From Flavobacterium solisilvae (GTDB lineage: Bacteria > Bacteroidota > Bacteroidia > Flavobacteriales > Flavobacteriaceae), in the NCBI RefSeq assembly GCF_012911605.1, contig NZ_JAAMPT010000206.1, forward strand, positions 62,001 through 126,000: 64,000 bases of DNA, given 5' to 3'. Below, piece after piece: positions 63,001 to 64,000 of this stretch. The position numbers and the translations under genes are program-made. The first letter of the stretch is position 1. Each line of letters starts with the position of its first letter. Below the pieces are notes generated by a model. That model was not told the DNA's origin. It did not search any database and worked only from the letters and a program-made list of their open reading frames with translations.

Positions 63001-64000
63001 CGATAATGAAACAACTTGGAGCAACTTAACTAATAATGCAACCTATTCTGGCGTAACAACTGTTAGTTTAACGGTTTCCAATGTTTCGCCTACAATGGTT
63101 GGTTATAAATATCGTGTTTTCTTAAACAGAATTGGAAATTCTTGCGGATTGTATTCCAATGCTGCTACATTGACAACTTATGCTTTGCCAGTTGTAACAA
63201 CACCTATTACATTAAAACAATGTGATAGCGATTCAGATGGAATTTCTGATTTCAATTTGACACAAATTAATGATTTAATTTCTGCAAATGCCGCAAACGA
63301 AACTTTCGCTTATTTCACTTCGCAAACCGCAGCCGAACAAGAAATCACAACTCAAGAAATTACCAATCCAATTGTTTACAATACTGGTACTTCAACCGTT
63401 TTTGCTCGTGTAGAAAATTCAAACGGTTGTTATAGTGTTGCACAAATTAATTTGGTAGTTTCTGTCAGCCAAATTCCGCCGAGTTTTGTAATTCAAGACA
63501 TACACAAATGTGATGATTATCTTGATGCAACTAATGATGATCGTGATGGAATATCTGGACCATTTAATTTTACAAGCATAAAAAACAGTTTGCAATCCAT
63601 TCTTCCGCCAACAGTCACTATCAGTTTTTACAGAAATGAAGCCGATTTTCTTGCTGAAACTGATGCTGATGGTAATTCATTAGCCATAACAGACATTGCA
63701 AATTACAGAAATATTGGGTATCCAAATTCACAAACAATTTGGGTTCGAGCCGATAGTACCATTGATAATTCTTGTTATGGATTTAAAACATTTGAAATTA
63801 TTGTAGAAGCATTGCCTATTGCAAATAATGTAAATGCAACCAACCAAATTCGCCATTGTGATGATGACCAAGATGGAATTTATGGATTTGACACAACTGG
63901 AATTGAAGCTACCGTTTTAAACGGACAAACCAATGTTAATCTGCGATATATTAGAGCAAATGGAACGCAAACCACTACATTACCAAATCCGTTATTGGTA
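60050..64000 (+). CDS. Giant secreted adhesin-like protein (5' part; continues past the window)
   Basis: From ATG 60050 the frame stays open for 1317 codons to the edge. It has a signal peptide (MKKKLFYLLVLVLFSINGYSQ). Residues about 20-470 look like an IgGFc-binding N-terminal domain (VIPGQQYLYISTPT, FSIVLNSGETYAIVAQGP, QRNQELFFVPPLSCQTPRII). Thrombospondin type-3-like calcium repeats follow (DTDNDGVNNNIDLDNDNDG, DSDGDGSPDQNDYDSDND, DTDGDSVPDYLDLDSDNDG). Ig-like modules come next, then repeated ~100-residue modules beginning KQCDSDSDGISDFN, KCDDYLDATNDDRDG and RHCDDDQDGIYGFD. The architecture predicts a T9SS cargo exposed at the surface; the sorting domain should lie beyond 64000. Confidence 0.85.
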   Translation, partial: MKKKLFYLLVLVLFSINGYSQFSKTHYIPPLAGSSTVIPGQQYLYISTPTTTPVNFKIIELGGNIITGTVSKSSPFIYDIGFGANSQVYIDANTSSNVYNNKGYIVEAEDMIYVTLRVIDSTGNHAGLLVSKGRASLGNRFRVGAITNLDVTNYIDIHSTFVSVLATENNTTVNFSNIKPGVTINNNPNGSNPFSIVLNSGETYAIVAQGPNNANRDGLIGSLVTSDKPIALNCGSFGGSNAVANLDLGFDQIVPAERINTNEYIFIKSTGIDNVEKVLLVADEDGTEITINGNATPVFTLNAGQYLPLNGNSFDANGNLYVNSNKRVFAYQSVGDNGAQDQRNQELFFVPPLSCQTPRIIDNIPQINFVGNRQFNGRVTIVTKTGSTLNFTVNENNYTVNTLPFSITGPNPVTGNPNYETYVITGLTGNVSVFSTSEIYLAAYGSEQAATFGGYYSGFTFEPEISFTKLDLTQDSCIPNTRLSVNTLSPFDAFQWYFNDVLIPSATENFLIPTQPGYYKVSATISGCGLPVESNNIPVSSCSLDTDNDGVNNNIDLDNDNDGLTNCQESYGDVNFNFTNSPIGSIQIGDYINTYLETVTTAGSVTPSATPFVAEASGNFVTEAATGKGNSVTYTVNFNNPISLAIEYASILTNPSNALSQDTEIRISCPVDKTITLLNPDNQLLIDTNYDGVFESGVTQFSSFEIRFRLNTGISLTPENSTFSIKANLISTISISNTNLTDSNTSRVSLKLVATCVPKDSDGDGSPDQNDYDSDNDSIPDYYESQGANFVVRSNIDANNDGIDDAFGTGIIPVDTDGDSVPDYLDLDSDNDGIFDIIESGSPGNQNNTNGIMIGNFGTNGLHNSLETSPNSGIINYTIADSDNDGIWNFIELDSDDDGCFDTIEAGFEDNNNDGILGSDVPTNIVDGLVISASGYGIPNQNYTIGAPISITTHPANVTVCELQTAIFTVDSPAVDSYQWQLSTDNETTWSNLTNNATYSGVTTVSLTVSNVSPTMVGYKYRVFLNRIGNSCGLYSNAATLTTYALPVVTTPITLKQCDSDSDGISDFNLTQINDLISANAANETFAYFTSQTAAEQEITTQEITNPIVYNTGTSTVFARVENSNGCYSVAQINLVVSVSQIPPSFVIQDIHKCDDYLDATNDDRDGISGPFNFTSIKNSLQSILPPTVTISFYRNEADFLAETDADGNSLAITDIANYRNIGYPNSQTIWVRADSTIDNSCYGFKTFEIIVEALPIANNVNATNQIRHCDDDQDGIYGFDTTGIEATVLNGQTNVNLRYIRANGTQTTTLPNPLLV

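Overview
The window looks like chromosomal DNA from a member of the Flavobacteriaceae, probably Flavobacterium or a close relative. The reasons are the strong A+T bias, promoters of the Bacteroidetes type (TAnnTTTG near -7, sometimes with TTG/TTTG near -33), proteins carrying type IX secretion (T9SS) type B C-termini, a TonB-dependent receptor, 2TM-domain proteins beside a LytTR regulator, and the order spoT - fur - purA. I see no rRNA, tRNA, phage, transposase or CRISPR array, and no gap without a gene exceeds about 300 bases.

Layout. 1-4269: an outer-membrane barrel (cut by the window edge) and a 1004-residue TPR protein. 4482-5165: FtsE-type ATPase. 5162-14084: surface polysaccharide locus with five glycosyltransferase-like genes, a Wzx-type flippase, a hexapeptide acyltransferase, a FemAB-like protein and an FdtA-type sugar ketoisomerase. 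14199-15989: a T9SS type B secreted protein. 15990-23058: RDD protein facing a tightly packed SpoIIM / membrane protein / DUF4129 / DUF4350 / MoxR / DUF58 operon. 23131-24952: a compact ApaLI-like restriction-modification cassette. 24967-34369: TrmH-type methyltransferase, L,D-transpeptidase, serine hydrolase, SpoT, Fur, PurA and serine dehydratase. 34366-39240 (minus): KdpD-like kinase, KdpE-like regulator, Kup potassium transporter and a porin. 39330-42000: NatAB-like ABC exporter. 42288-44047: grpE-dnaJ. 44283-45383: two thioredoxin-fold secreted proteins. 47184-52977 (minus): TonB-dependent receptor, TPR protein, LytS-type kinase fused to a 2TM domain, two free 2TM proteins and a LytTR regulator. 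53163-59963: mixed genes including NdpA-like, a BamA-like outer-membrane protein and an ABC pair. 60050-64000: the first 1317 codons of a giant adhesin-like protein.

The most notable observation is regulatory. The TPR/kinase operon and the TonB-receptor gene of the LytTR locus share a promoter layout at fixed spacing: two 9-bp direct repeats 12 bp apart that fit the LytTR binding consensus, a TTTTATAG block 10 bp further on, and a -7-like box 15 bp after that. This predicts a self-regulated signalling circuit driving an outer-membrane receptor. Other structure not explained by genes: a 22-bp-arm palindrome centred on the grpE stop codon, a folded element after fur resembling a recurrent flavobacterial RNA/hairpin family, two homologous ~113-bp inverted-repeat elements flanking an L,D-transpeptidase gene, a third related-looking hairpin element near 45.5 kb, and a 19-bp tandem array just before an ABC ATPase gene.

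Functions are assigned by reading motifs and from memory of protein families; no searches were run.
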